From: Biscogniauxia marginata
Lineage: Eukaryota; Ascomycota; Sordariomycetes; Xylariales; Xylariaceae
Length of the DNA: 64,000 nucleotides
NCBI GenBank assembly: GCA_022695795.1
Contig: MU404159.1
Coordinates: forward strand, 5,711-69,710
Direction: 5' to 3'
Below, one piece after another: positions 22,827 to 34,250 of this stretch. The position numbers and the translations under genes were made by a program. How positions within the stretch are numbered: position 1 is the stretch's first letter; each line of letters starts with the position of its first letter. Below the pieces are notes generated by a model. The model had not been told where the DNA came from. It searched no databases and worked only from the letters and a program-made list of their open reading frames with translations.

Positions 22827-24809
22827 GATTTGGTGTTGTAGAAAGGGATAGAGAGATAGAACGAGATGGCGAGAGTGTATCGAAATTTCTTGTGTATTTT
22901 CTATCCCTCTGTACCTAATAAGCTTTAGGGATATGGTGCAGTTTGACGGGCAAGTCTTGGCTACTGTCAGGTTTCCTTGATGTAGATGGTTTTTTTTTTG
23001 TTCTTCTGGTGTCGTGGTATCTGGAATGTGGTCTTGGAAGTAGGTGCAATAGGGTGTTCGTCATAACAAAGGTTGTAGCGTTGGTAACATTATATGCATT
23101 AAACTACAGAGCAGAAGTCACGATACTTGATAATTCGTGACACCAACTGTATCAAATATAGCTAACATCATAGTGAACTTCTGGCAATGGGAGGTGAGAA
23201 TAGCCTTCTGTATTCAGGCCAAGCTGACAAACTATATGACCCTCCTTTCTTATGAAATGGGATATTTCCCAGCACTATCAATTGGAGTAGCAGGAATACT
23301 TTGTTAAGATGCTTCTATGCCTATTGCTCTCTAGTTACACTCAACAATTGATCTATTAAGGTGAATTTCCTTTCTTCCTGTGGTTGTAATATAAACCAAT
23401 CCTATAGAGTCATACTTCCTACTACTTAACCCTTCCCCTCTTTCCTTTCTTATGCTGCTAGTCACCGCCCCCTGCTACTCACCCGCCCTTTCTCGATGGC
23501 GCTAGCTCTCTCTCTTATACGGGGTGATTCCTCTTGAGTATTCCCCCCCACATAGTCTAGACACTAATATCCTTCGCCGCACAGATCACACGTTGTGTAT
23601 ACCAATAGCGAGTTAGAGATCCAAGAGACCCGACTTCACAGTACTTGGCATATTTACCGTGGCCATCTATATCTATAGTAGATTATTCTAGTCCCCATAT
23701 AGGATTATATCATATATACAGAATCCCGCTCCGTTTTCTTACGACTGCGGCTTTTACGTACGTACTTTCGCTCAACAATGCTTTTATTTGTCAGGAATGG
23801 TAGCGGAGGGATATAATCACATTATCTTGGCTAATGTAACACGTCTTCTACTGTTAGCCTATTGGATGAGACTTCTTAAGGAGTTAAGCCACGGTTTCTC
23901 AATATGGCCCTGACAGAGCTTTAGCATGGGACATAACCATTTAAGGAGACACATGGTGTAAAGCAATTCCTCACAGCTGATTTGCTAAATAGATAGAAAG
24001 TGAAAATCACGTAGCTACGGGGAATACCGATATGACGATGGCTTCAACTGATCTCTCTCTCTTACTTTTCGTTTCACCATGACAGCGCTAATATACCCTC
24101 TTACATCATACTTTGAAGTTTATATTATAGGCACATACTATATCATATTCCCAGACCATCAGAAGCGAAAAGGGGCCAGTAATTTAGCAAGTGTACTGGC
24201 TTCCGTCGTCAATCCTACGTTCCTGCGTAACCATCATCCTTAAACCAGCCTTGATTTCTTACCTTTTACGTGCGAGATATAAACTTCTAGCTATTCGTTC
24301 CTCTATCAGCCACCTACATAGAGATGTGCAAAAGTTAATCTTAACTCGTCGCGCCCCAATTATCCGCAGTGGTACAATACGAAGTGCAATAAATCTATGG
24401 AGCCCCCAGAAATTCCAATAGACACATAGTATCGAGTATCAAGAACGACCAGTGCAGAAGTATGTTCTGTACATCACACAGTTTATAAAACTCGGTACTA
24501 ATTGACAACACTTCCATATCATCCAGTGGAACTTACGTTTCTATGTTCACTACTCAGTAAATTACCTTGTCTTCAGCATGTTAAACGGATGTTTTGCTCT
24601 CTCGATGGACTAATAAAGCCACGCCAGGGTTTACTGATTGAGGGTCGCCTAGATTAGGTATTCCTATGAGGAGCCAGCTAGTATATCCAGTTCTTGCAGC
24701 GGAGGTACACAGAGCCAAGTGATTTTCTCATATAACACACTCAATAGGCTTTCCTTGGACTTAGAATCGTCCTGATTCATAGCATTGCCCTCTCATCACT
24801 GCCATTCAG
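22827..24809. other. intergenic, no gene seen
   Basis: About 2 kb of AT-rich sequence between the FAD monooxygenase promoter and the 3' end of the oligopeptidase gene. ORFs here are short and lack family features. No tandem array or tRNA was recognised. Confidence 0.5.
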
Positions 24810-27034
24810 TCAGGCAGAAGTGAGACCCAGCTCGGCATAAAAGGCATCACTGTTGGGCTTCCTGCCTAAAAACTGCTCTAGTGTCGTCATCTCCTCCTGA
24901 CTGCCGCCTCGCTCGAGTACTGTGTGTCGGTATCTCCGTCCTTCTTTCCCGTCCATCGGGTTCTTCTTGAACACCGAGTAAAACATGTCTGTGCTATAGA
25001 CCAGAGATGACATATAGCCGTAGTAGCCGGCATCATAGCCTCCCATAAGGTGCCCAAATGTAGCTTGGCCGTTGCCCCAAGTGCTATTAGTACTGTTGTT
25101 AGCATATTTAAACTGTGATTCAGAGGGGGCATATTCATACCTTGGCTCGCCTAAGGCTTCTGGTCCGTTAAGACCGGCAATCTGTGACCGGAGGCTATTG
25201 TATAATACAGTCACATCAAGCTTTTCTAGTTCCTCATGACTGGCCGGGGAATGTATCGTCATGTCGAAGATACCAAAGTGCAACTGCCTCAAATTGAAAA
25301 GGGCATCGTTGACGTGTTTCGTCGAGATAAGCTTCTCGATTAAATCATCGGGAATCTTTTCGCCAGTCTGGTAGTGGGTTGAGAGAGCCTTGAGCTGACT
25401 AGGCGTCCAACACCAATTTTCAAGCATCTGACTGGGTGCTTCAACGAAGTCCCTAACAGTGGCTGTGCCGTGGAAACGGCTATACTTGCACCGGCCAGAC
25501 AAATCGTGAATACCATGCCCTAGTTCGTGGAACAGAGTGACAACTTCGTCGTGTTTCAGCAGCGAAGGCTTCTTCTCGGTGGGCTTCGAGAAATTACACA
25601 CGAGTGCCGTGGCAGGGTACCGGCGCGAACCATCCTTCTTCAGATAGCCAGGCTGTAAGTTAAAGTTGGCGGCGTGGCCATACTTGCCCTGACGAGGATG
25701 CAGGTCTAGATATAGGTATCCGACGAAGCCTTCACCTTCGGAGCTGTCATCCCATACCGAGAAGAGTATGACATCTTCATGCCATGAGATGTCTTCACCC
25801 TTGCCAGTCGGCGATATTCTCTGACGCTCCTCCTTACCCAACTCGACGAAGACTAAACCGAACAGCTCTTCAAAGATGTGCAGCATTGCTTGTATGGTGC
25901 TTTGGATTGGGAAATACTCAGCAATCTTGGTTTCATCGATGCTGTACTCTTGCTCGACCATCATGCGGTCATAGTACCGGTGATCCCAGAGGTAGTAGTT
26001 TCCATCAGGCTTCAACCCTCTTGACTCTTCGTCTTTCTTCTTCAGCTCAAGTAGATGGGCCCTCTCTTTCGCACCACCTGCTTCCAGGCGCGTCCGGAGA
26101 TCGGATAGGAAGGTATTGACGGTCTCAGGTAGCTTAGCCATCTTGTCTTCTATCCGGAAGGCAGCATGGTTCGAGTAGCCCAGTAACCGTGCTGCTTCAT
26201 CTCGCAGCAGGAGAGTCTCCTTGAAGAGTGGAACATTTTGGTTGCACTATTGTGGTGATTAGCTATAATAATTGGCAATCGTGTTTTCAATGGTCAATAT
26301 ACCTTGTTTTCATTGGCAATGAATAGCTTCTTTCTCGTCTCCGGGTTCTTGGCAAACTTGAGAGTAGGGAACAAATCCGGGTACTTGAAGCTAAGCTTGA
26401 CCTTTCCCTCGTTCTCGCCGGTGCCTTTTTCCAAGCCCTCCACGACATCTTCGGGCACACCGTCAAGCTCTTCTTTAGTAAACCAGAGGCCACCGTTCTC
26501 CTCGTTGAGATGCTTCTGAAACTGGATGGCAACCTGACTGAGGCGCTTCTTGATCTCCTTGAAGCGATCTCGCTGAGGACCTTTGGGTAGACCCAGACCA
26601 TTCCTGACATAGCCCTTACGTTCCTTCTCGAGCAGGCGGAGGCTCTCCGGATCGAGGCCAGGTTCCTTGCTCTTCTGGGCCTGGAAGGCGGCTTCGACTA
26701 GATTGTAGACATCCTCCCGCATGTTGCACTCAATGGAGAACTCGTCCATGAGCTTCTCAGCCTCGGTGGAGGAGTTGCGCAAGTCGGCATCGCTGGAAAC
26801 ATACTGGTAGAAGCCGAGAATGCGGGTGCTGAGCTGGGCATGGTTCTCGTCGTCTATCATGGGTACCAGGACGGAGGCGAAGCTGGCCTTGTCCGCCGGC
26901 ACATCGGCGACGATCTTGTCAAGCAGCGAGCGGGTGGTGTCACAAAGAGCTGTGGCATCCTTCACGATGGAGTCTTTGGTGCCGGTGAACGTCGGCGGAG
27001 CTTGCGGGGGGTTCTTGTACTTGTCGGGAGCCAT
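24810..27034 (-). CDS. PRD1: saccharolysin-like M3 metallo-oligopeptidase
   Basis: Two exons, 26303-27034 and 24810-26246, with a 56-bp intron, giving 722 residues (yeast Prd1 has 712). The M3 zinc site FHELGHGIHD has HELGH at about 484-488, and a downstream EAPSQMLENW supplies the third zinc ligand. The C-terminal YGYMSS...YSTDMF block is typical of thimet oligopeptidases. Prd1 degrades short peptides in the cytosol and the mitochondrial intermembrane space. I chose the ATG at 27034 because its context (CCGCCACCATGGC) is near ideal and the length fits. The same frame stays open without ATG for 75 more codons upstream (to 27259). That extension has a hydrophobic core, several Arg and no Asp or Glu, so it could be a non-AUG-initiated targeting extension or simply a pyrimidine-rich leader. 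Confidence 0.92.
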
Positions 27035-27465
27035 GGTGGCGGTGACGATGGGCCGGCTAGACGCGAAAGACGGGCTCAAGGAGGGTAGTGTGAGAGGCTT
27101 AGGCCGAAGCTGGTTGAGGTAGGAGGTGAGACGGGAGACTGCTCGCGGGGCGGCCAGGTTGAAGGTGACGGCGAGCAGAAGGACGAGGAGTGAGGTGAGC
27201 GGGAGAAGGAGTCGAGAAGTGCTTGTAAAGGTGGTCGAGGGCGCCACGATGGCGGGCAATGAGTACCCGAGTTATTTGTCCAATGGGCCAATGGGATGTG
27301 CTGATGCGGACGGAATTGGGTAGGTATGGAGATTGCGTACATGCAAGAATGTGCAGCGGGGTCGGACTCGGGGATGTTATTTTGAAAGATGTTCCTGGAG
27401 TTACATGTAGAGCAGGTAGACGGGAGGATTGGAATGGAAGTCCCCTCTTTCTAATACTTCACCTT

Positions 27466-27745
27466 AGGTCCACTAGGTACACGCAGTAACTGGTTACGTA
27501 CAATTAGGTACCTGTCTTGGGTATCCGTACGACGAGGTAAGTGTTGTGAGGTAGGTAGGTAAATGCATTTACGTAGAGGCAGCGGGACCAAATTGCGGGG
27601 TTCCCAAGTTCCGTTTGATAGGTACCTACCTAAGGTAGGTCTTCACCTATGTACATAAACCTAGGTACATTTAGGTACCAGTATGTGGTGTACAGTAGTA
27701 CTGGTCAATTTAGGTACCACTAGGTTAGGTGCCTGTACCCCAGGT
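27466..27745. repeat. cluster of TAGGTA / GGTACC motifs
   Basis: At least ten short matches to TAGGTAC, GGTACCTACC or CCTAGGTAC in about 280 bp, in both orientations since many are self-complementary. The cluster lies upstream of the PRD1 start, on the 3' side of the myosin light-chain gene. Similar clusters recur between other genes in the window. Confidence 0.7.
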
Positions 27746-28290
27746 GCACTTCACTTACGGAAGTAAACATCTTTCCACCCGACAGCTTCGAGAGCCTGCG
27801 TGGTCGGACAGATCCATTGGCAAATAAGAAGGGCGCAAGTCGTGCAACCCGAAAACTAGGGCAACAGACGGGATAAATACCATAATACCTACTAACAACC
27901 TAGGCTCATAATAAATTAGGAATTGGAGATACATGTAGGTTATGCTGGAGGATAAAGAGGATTTATGCAACAACAAGACTATAGCAGATGCTGCCAACAG
28001 CCTCGTGCACGCTTTTGGTCTCTCCCCTTTTTCTTCCTCCCCCATTTCGTTTGTTCATATGGCTACAAGACTTAGACGAGACCGAAACCCGGTCTACCCA
28101 ATTCATATAGTTCCAACAATCCGTGAGCAAAACGCCTGTGTCATTCTCCGGGTAATGCAATTCCGTCTTCGAGTTCGCGCCAGGAGCATCCCTATTGCAA
28201 AGTGCACGCGATTCGCAATCCCGTCCGCCCGAACTCCTTTGCCTGTCTTGTCATCCCGTCATCGTTCTTCGGTGGGAAACCTTCTCTCCT
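27746..28290. other. 3' flank of the myosin light-chain gene
   Basis: Contains overlapping ORFs on both strands (27755-28307) with no recognisable protein features. Probably 3' untranslated sequence of the light-chain gene and distal promoter of PRD1. Confidence 0.4.
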
Positions 28291-28970
28291 CTAGTTGGCC
28301 AGGATAGTTCGGACAAGTTCTGCGCCATGTTAGCCACGTAAACTTTCCTCGACGTCGGTGTCTTGGTTGCGCAACGTCCTCCAGCACAGAGAACTGTACT
28401 TACCAGTGTAGTTGACCTGTCCGGAGCTCGTGTCGACTGCTTTGAGCAGCTCGTCCACTTCCTCATCCGTCATCTTCTCCCCTAGGTTTGTCAGGATGTA
28501 CTTGAGCTGCCCGACACCGATGAACCCCGTCATGTCTTTGTCAAACACCTGGAACCCGCGGCAGTACTCTTCGGGCTCGCCAGGGTCGCGGAAGCCGCCC
28601 GGTCGGTTTAGTATCTTGGAGAAAGTCTCGAAGTCAACTATAAAAAAGACTTGGGATTAGCAAATACCATTCATATTCACACGTTGGTTTGTCGCATGCC
28701 CTCGCGCGGAATCGTGGTTGTTACATCCACCCACGTATTGCCGCAAATAGAGGACTTCATTGAAGGTAAACAAAGGAAGCACTCACAGTCGCCACCGATA
28801 TTTCTTTCCAGGTCCCGAATCTCAGTCAGTGTAGGGTTCTGGCCACAGGCGCGCAGGAGGTCGCCGAGGCTGTCGATAGCGACACGGCCGTTACCGCGCT
28901 TGTCGAATAGCGAGAAAGCCTCCTTGTAGTTGGTTGAAGCCTGTCCGTTGTTCTCGAAATTAGCCGACAT
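28291..28970 (-). CDS. Cdc4-type myosin light chain (EF-hand)
   Basis: Three exons: 28787-28970, 28404-28637 and 28291-28319, giving 148 residues, near the 141 of fission yeast Cdc4. The last exon has only 29 nt. Using the acceptor after GCGCAG gives the ending ELVRTILAN, matching the conserved family C-terminus, whereas an alternative acceptor gives an unrelated tail. EF-hand outlines are at about 23-35 (FDKRGNGRVAID) and 91-103 (FDKDMTGFIG), with incomplete Ca-binding residues, as expected for an essential light chain that binds myosin IQ motifs rather than calcium. The family role is in the cytokinetic (septation) actomyosin ring. Regulation is not evident from the sequence. Confidence 0.9.
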
Positions 28971-30069
28971 GTTGACTTTGGTTTGTTTCTCGTAATCGTG
29001 CTATCTCGTAGCAGATACAGATATAATGCGGGAATAGAAGAGGGCCGGGTCAAAGGGCAGCGCAGGAGAAAGCTAATCGTCGAAAAGTCGAGGAAGTTGA
29101 GGGATGTACAGAAAATCGGAAAGTGCAGAATTTGGGGATTGTTTTCGACGGTTGGAGAAAAAAAGGGAACAAAGGATACCAAGCGCGAATGAACTGATCG
29201 CTATCGGATGAGGTGATCAGACGCCGTCGCACTACAGCAACCAGCAGATGCTTCCCTCCCCGGTGCCTGCCTTTGTCGGCGCTTTCAGCTGCCTACAAGT
29301 GCGCTAAACCGGGATTTAGGGGGTTGCAGAGGGGTTTTCTGTTTACCACCTCCCGCCTAGTAACAAACAGCGTGACCGCTACCGAGAGTCCGGTACGTTT
29401 GGTGGGAGGGACCAGGATGATGGAGCGAAAGAGACAACAACAACATAACATAGGACATAACTCACCATTTTGGACCGGACAAGATTGAGTCGGACAAGTT
29501 CTTGCGTAGCAGGGAACAGAAGACAAGACAACGAGGTTCGTGATAATGTTTCTAGGAGGAGAAATAGAAAAAGTGAAACCTGGAGATTAGAAAAGGCGGA
29601 CAGGACATTTCCCAGCCAAACCAATTATAAGCCCCTCCCCGGCCCTGTGCTGTCTGTCTTATGCGTGCTCTTGCTGTCAATGCTTTGGCGTTGTGGAGAC
29701 TTCTAAAATCCCCAGGGCAACCGCCACTAGTGTAGGTATTCTCACACTAGTCCGCAACCAACCAACCTACCTTAATGACCAGTCCACTCCTGTCCCATGT
29801 GTGAGGTAAGATTAGGTAGGTACCTAATGTACGTACCCGGTACATACCAGTACAAGGTACCTGAGGTAGGTACATCCATCCAATTATCATATCTTATCGG
29901 CTACATATTATAGCAGGTACCATGATTAAACCTGCTTGTACTGAAATACATATGAAGGCAGGTCCATATGTGCTATAACCTGATAAAGGTCCAATGTATT
30001 AAACTGCATGCATATACGGAAAACAAACCTAATTTCACATGCAAGTCCGAATCGTAACCACATGCCCAC
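28971..30069. other. light-chain promoter / methyltransferase 3' flank
   Basis: 1.1 kb upstream of the light-chain gene. A TAGGTA/GGTACC cluster lies at about 29805-29880. ORFs on both strands at 28983-29706 are short and lack family features. Confidence 0.5.
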
Positions 30070-31024
30070 TCATCGCCGGCGGGCCAGCAAAATATACGTG
30101 CCCCAGTCGCTGACAACCTCTGCCTCTCTCCAACGCTCACCCATCGCCTTCCACTCCGGCACGGCGTTATTCATATGATCCCACATGATATCGATGACAT
30201 CGCCCTCTCCGCCCTCTGCTCTACTCTTCCTCTCCGGGTGTGCATCTCTCCAGCCGCTGAAGCAGCTGAAGGTCCTGGTGTAGCCCTCGACCTCGCCTAG
30301 CTTCATCTTCTTCCTCTGCCAGCACACTTCCTCCGTGCCCTCCTGCCCGGGCTCGTGCTCCAGCCTTGTGACGTCGGCCCAGTCCTTGTCGGGAGCTTGC
30401 ACGCTGCGCAGCAGGTTCCGCAGAATGCTGCGTCCGGGCTGCTCCCAGTACGGCCCCATGGCCTCCGTCCCGGGCACCACCTCGCCGAGCCCGTAGACGA
30501 ACTGCTCCATAATCTCGGTGGCCTGCTCCGCGCCAAGGAACACGTTGTCCTTGTACCCCCACAGCGCCAATGTTCCACCGGTTCGCACGACGCGTGCCAG
30601 GTTCGGCCATACCTTGCTGTAGTCGAACCAGTGCGCCGCCTGGCCCGCCACCGCCATGTCCACCGATGCGTCCGTCAGGAAAGAGAGATCCTCGGCGCTA
30701 CCCTGGCGGAACGTAATCTTGGCGTCGTCCGTCATACGCTGTGCCTGTGCGACCATCCCTGCCGACGGGTCGATGGCGATGACAGATCTGAAGTGCGGAC
30801 TCAGGTCGCGCGCGATGAGGCCGTGTCCGCATCCCAGGTCTAGCAGCGTGCCACCCGAGGCGCTGGGCAGCTGGTGGAAGTTCAGCACTGTCCGGAACAG
30901 CGAGGGTGGGTATGTCGGCCGGAAGGCCGCATATGCCTTTGCTGAGAACGTGGGCCGGCTGTATTATTATCAGCGAGGTGGTGTCATAGTTGAGATTGGT
31001 GAATACCGACGCAAATGTCGCCAT
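30070..31024 (-). CDS. TMT1: trans-aconitate methyltransferase-like enzyme
   Basis: Class I SAM methyltransferase of 300 residues (yeast Tmt1 has 299). SAM-binding motif I LLDLGCGHG is at about 43-51, the acidic strand end AIDPS follows, and post-I AEDLSFL and the motif AGQAAHWFDY are typical of the trans-aconitate methyltransferase group. The proposed first exon is only 14 nt (31011-31024, encoding MATFA). It joins exon 2 (30070-30958) through an intron whose donor GTCGGT is weak. I accept it because the joined N-terminus (MATFA then RPTFSAKAYAAFRPTYPP) has the spacing of fungal homologues. Tmt1 methylates trans-aconitate, detoxifying an inhibitor of aconitase. The symbol reflects resemblance; substrate is inferred. 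It is divergent from the CoA-binding gene across 541 bp. Confidence 0.8.
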
Positions 31025-31565
31025 CCTGGCTGGTTGACTGCTGACTGTTCTCAGCTAAGTAAGCAACAAGCAGCCCTCGTCAAGTCGGTCTCTAGTGTGA
31101 CAAGCACTGTAACCCTCTCCTGGTGCTGTGCAAGACAACACAACCCGGGGACCCAATCTGTTGGGGGAATACAGAGGAAGATTTGGGATCCCCTCACATC
31201 TCCAAGAAGCCACAGTCTGTCAGAGCCAGGGGATGTTTCGTCAGCCGCTCCAACGAGGAAAATCGCCGGAGCCGAGATATCCCACCATGATCGGCGGTAT
31301 CGGGTAGGATGCGTGCGCCAAGCCTCGGCTCAACTTTCGCAATCGGACCCTGCATTTCCCAACGATTCCAGATTCATCCATCTGTCTCATACAGGATGCG
31401 TATTTAAACCGAGCAAGCCCGGGCTGAGTTGCTACCTAGGACACCGATATCACAAAATACTTAAACCACATCTCCTTACCTAAGTTTCCTACTAGTAGTT
31501 CCACCAAGCTATAATCTCATCAGCGCCAGTGGCCAGTAGCTGCATCGAGTTATCAGACCATCAAT
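31025..31565. promoter_or_regulatory. divergent promoter region
   Basis: 541 bp between two head-to-head genes (methyltransferase on -, CoA-binding protein on +). It must hold both promoters. No TATA box stands out. Confidence 0.5.
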
Positions 31566-32257
31566 ATGACGACCGAAGCCTCCGTCCGGACTTTCTTCTC
31601 CTCGCCTCAGTTTGCCGTTGTCGGCGCTAGCTCCAACCCGGTAAAGTTTGGCCACAAGGGTAAGTTGCTCTATTTGTTTCACTTTACTATCTTATTGCTA
31701 TCCTATCTGCTGCGACCTATTACTACCTAAGCCTACCGTACCAAGCCGTCAAGCTTTGTAGCATAGCAAGCGCTATGTCCGACAATAGTGAAAAGGCGCA
31801 TCTGTTAAAAATCCTATGTCTTCATGCATTGCACTCCACCCTTTCTAGCACGTCATCTATACACTGACACCTGCATCTCTTCCTAGTGTTCTCATGGTAC
31901 ACGGCGCACTCGCTCCCCGTGACGCCCATCAACCCGGGTACGGCCAGCATCACCAACAGCGATGGCGAGCACCCGACCGTCAAGTCGCTCGCGGACCTCC
32001 CAGACCCGAAGCACACCTCGCTGTCCATCATCACACCCGCGCCCACGACGCTAGAGGTCCTCCGCGAGGCGAAGCGTCTCGGCATCCCCGCCGTCTGGCT
32101 GCAGCCGGGGACATGGGACGAGGAGGTCATCCTCTACGCGCGCGGCGAGAATGGGTACGGCGGCGAGGTGGTCGCGGGCGACGGGGGCGCGGCAAGCAGC
32201 GGGTGGTGCGTGCTTGTAGATGGGGACAGGGGGCTGAAGAGTGTAGGGAAGCTTTGA
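31566..32257 (+). CDS. CoA-binding domain protein (YccU-like)
   Basis: Two exons, 31566-31659 and 31887-32257, joined in phase across a 227-bp intron, give 154 residues. The N-terminus FAVVGASSNPVKFGHKVFSWY is the nucleotide-binding Rossmann start of the CoA_binding_2 family, with VTPINPG and IPAVWLQPGTWDEE at the positions of the later conserved strands. Bacterial YccU and related small proteins bind CoA or nucleotides, but their roles are poorly known. No targeting signal is visible. Exon 2 is GC-rich and open in other frames, but the family match fixes the frame. Confidence 0.85.
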
Positions 32258-32738
32258 GTGGATAGAGAGGAATTGTAGGATGGATGAGAATGAGAGGTTA
32301 GGAGACTCGGAAATCAAGATCTCACTCGTGTAGGATAAGGATTGGCAGAGTTGTTTGTGTTTCAACACTTTACGACGACGCAATAATGAGTACCTAAAAG
32401 AATTGCCGTTTCATGTCATGGAATTGACCCAAACACAGTCATCTGATGTATTCTGCTGGATTTATGTTAATGAGGTCGGTCAGTCTACTTACTAGCCTAG
32501 TCCTACGATGAGTTTTCCCTGTACCGCATACAAAGCAAGCCAGACACACATACATATACACATGTATATGTTGGCTCGTTATCCATTTGGTATAGCCCTC
32601 GACCCTCAAGCGGTCAAGCAAAAGAAACCCCCTCTTAGAAAACAAAACTTTTGTATCCTAGAACGCCGTCATAACGAAGAAGGAAAAACCCCAACTAACC
32701 CCCCTTCATCAAAACCTTCCACGCATGCATTCCGGTCT
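32258..32738. other. convergent intergenic region
   Basis: 3' flanks of the CoA-binding gene and the broken kinase. A short CATACATATACACATGTATATG stretch occurs near 32550-32570. No gene seen. Confidence 0.5.
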
Positions 32739-34250
32739 CTAAACAGCACCGGTCAAGCTCGCCCCCTTCATCCCCTCCTCGTCGCCCCTCTCGGCAGAGT
32801 CCAACCACCTCAGCACGCGCCACCTCATTGTCCGGTCCGTAGCGTACCAGACGGCCCTGCTCAGGTCCCGCCTGGCGGCGCTCTCGGGCGCCTCGTACAC
32901 GCGCGCCCACTCGGGGGCCAGCGCGCGCACCTCGTCGAGGAAGGCGTCCCGGAGCACGCCGCGCTGGTACTCGTCGAGGTGGGTCCAGTACGAGGCGACG
33001 GGGCGGCCACCCGCGTCGTGCTTGTAGGCGCGCGGGTCCGGCGGCTGGGAGGGGCGCGGGCGGTTGTCGTTGCTGTTGCCGTTGCTGGTGTTGGTGCTGC
33101 AGAGGAGTAGGGGGGGTTGGCAGGCTTCCCAGAGGGGAACCGCGGTGGCGCAGTCCCAGTCTACTATGCCTGATATGTTGAGATTGGTGACGTTATTAGA
33201 TTCGTCATTAGAGTCGTCATTAGAGTCGTCATTAGAGTCGCCAGTAGCGGCATCGTCGACGAAGATGGCTTCGCGGGTAAGGCCGCCATGCGTGATGACC
33301 GTGAGTTCGAGCTCTTCTGCCGCTTCGAACTTCCCGTTTCCGTTTCCGTTTCCATCTTCGTTTTCGAGTTGTTCATCTTTATCCTTCTCCATGTCGTCCT
33401 TCCGGGGGAAGAAGACGTCTATCAGTTTTGCGAGCCGTTTGCATATCTCCAAGGACTGTCTAGCAAACTCCCGAACATCATCGTCATCAGTGGTACCATC
33501 TTTCCCGCCGTCTCCGCGCATATCCTCGACGCAGTCCTGCTTCCAGAGCTCGAGGCGCGCGACCAGCCAGTCCCGGCTACGAGTAAAGGGCCCGAAGTCG
33601 AGGAAGTCGTACAGCGCGTGGCGGTACCAGAAGAACTCGAGTGATGAGATGCGTCCGACTGTGTACGGGCGCAGCAGCACCGAGGACACCCCACAGTTTG
33701 GGTGCAGGTTGCCGATGCCGCGGAGCGGGTTCTGGAACGCCGCGGCGTAAAGGCCGGCGAGCTGACGCACGACGCGCTCCTTGGCCGCCAGGCTGATCTC
33801 GAACCACCTCTCGCTGAGGGTGCGGCCCGGCGGCTTCGTCATGAGGATGCTCTCGTACGGCGACATGAACTTGCGGCAGTGCGGGCTGCGCAGGACGGTG
33901 GGGACAGGCACCACGACGCTGCCGCTACCGGTCCGGGGAGTCAGGGTCTGGGCTATCTAGGCCATCGTGGCGACCTCGGACCAGGTCTTGTGCAGCGGGT
34001 CGACGGGGATGAGCACGCGCAGCAGGAATTGCTCTTGGCCGTTGCAGGATACGACGAAGGTCCGGCCGAGGAGGTCCTTGCTGCTAAGGCGCAGGAGGAT
34101 GGAGACGTCGGGGGAGGTCGGCTTGATCAACTCGCGAGCGATACCTTCGAACACACCGATAGTTACATCCATGGGCCAATGTGGTTGCATGCGACAGTCG
34201 GACCCGGGAACCCATTGGACTGGTAGTCTTTCGTCCCTCTGTAGTGACAT
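32739..34250 (-). pseudogene. APH-family phosphotransferase-like gene with in-frame stop
   Basis: An ATG at 34250 opens a frame of 504 codons interrupted only by TAG at 33957-33959 (codon 98), just after HKTWSEVATMA. The same frame then continues with the normal fungal APH-like sequence. No intron can remove the stop. The change fits a C-to-T at a CpA on the + strand (Trp to stop), though the original codon is not certain. The catalytic loop reads THGGLTREAIFV: the Asp and Asn expected in this family (HGD or HHD type loops) are missing, while the later IVDWDCATAVPLWEA motif is kept. So it is either a pseudogene or a pseudokinase translated from the internal ATG at 33866. A 12-bp repeat at 33202-33240 encodes a Ser-Asn-Asp-Asp run. 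The downstream part is GC-rich. Confidence 0.75.
33202..33240. repeat. 12-bp tandem repeat (TCGTCATTAGAG)
   Basis: Three full copies plus a partial one within the APH-like gene. On the minus strand it encodes a four-residue Ser-Asn-Asp-Asp repeat between the catalytic loop and the metal-binding DWD motif. Copy number differences here would not shift the frame. Confidence 0.85.

Noticed and set aside
33739..33914. Start of the APH-like gene at 33914
   Set aside because: The codon there is GTG. The in-frame sequence upstream to the ATG at 34250 is clearly homologous, so the frame is better read as interrupted.
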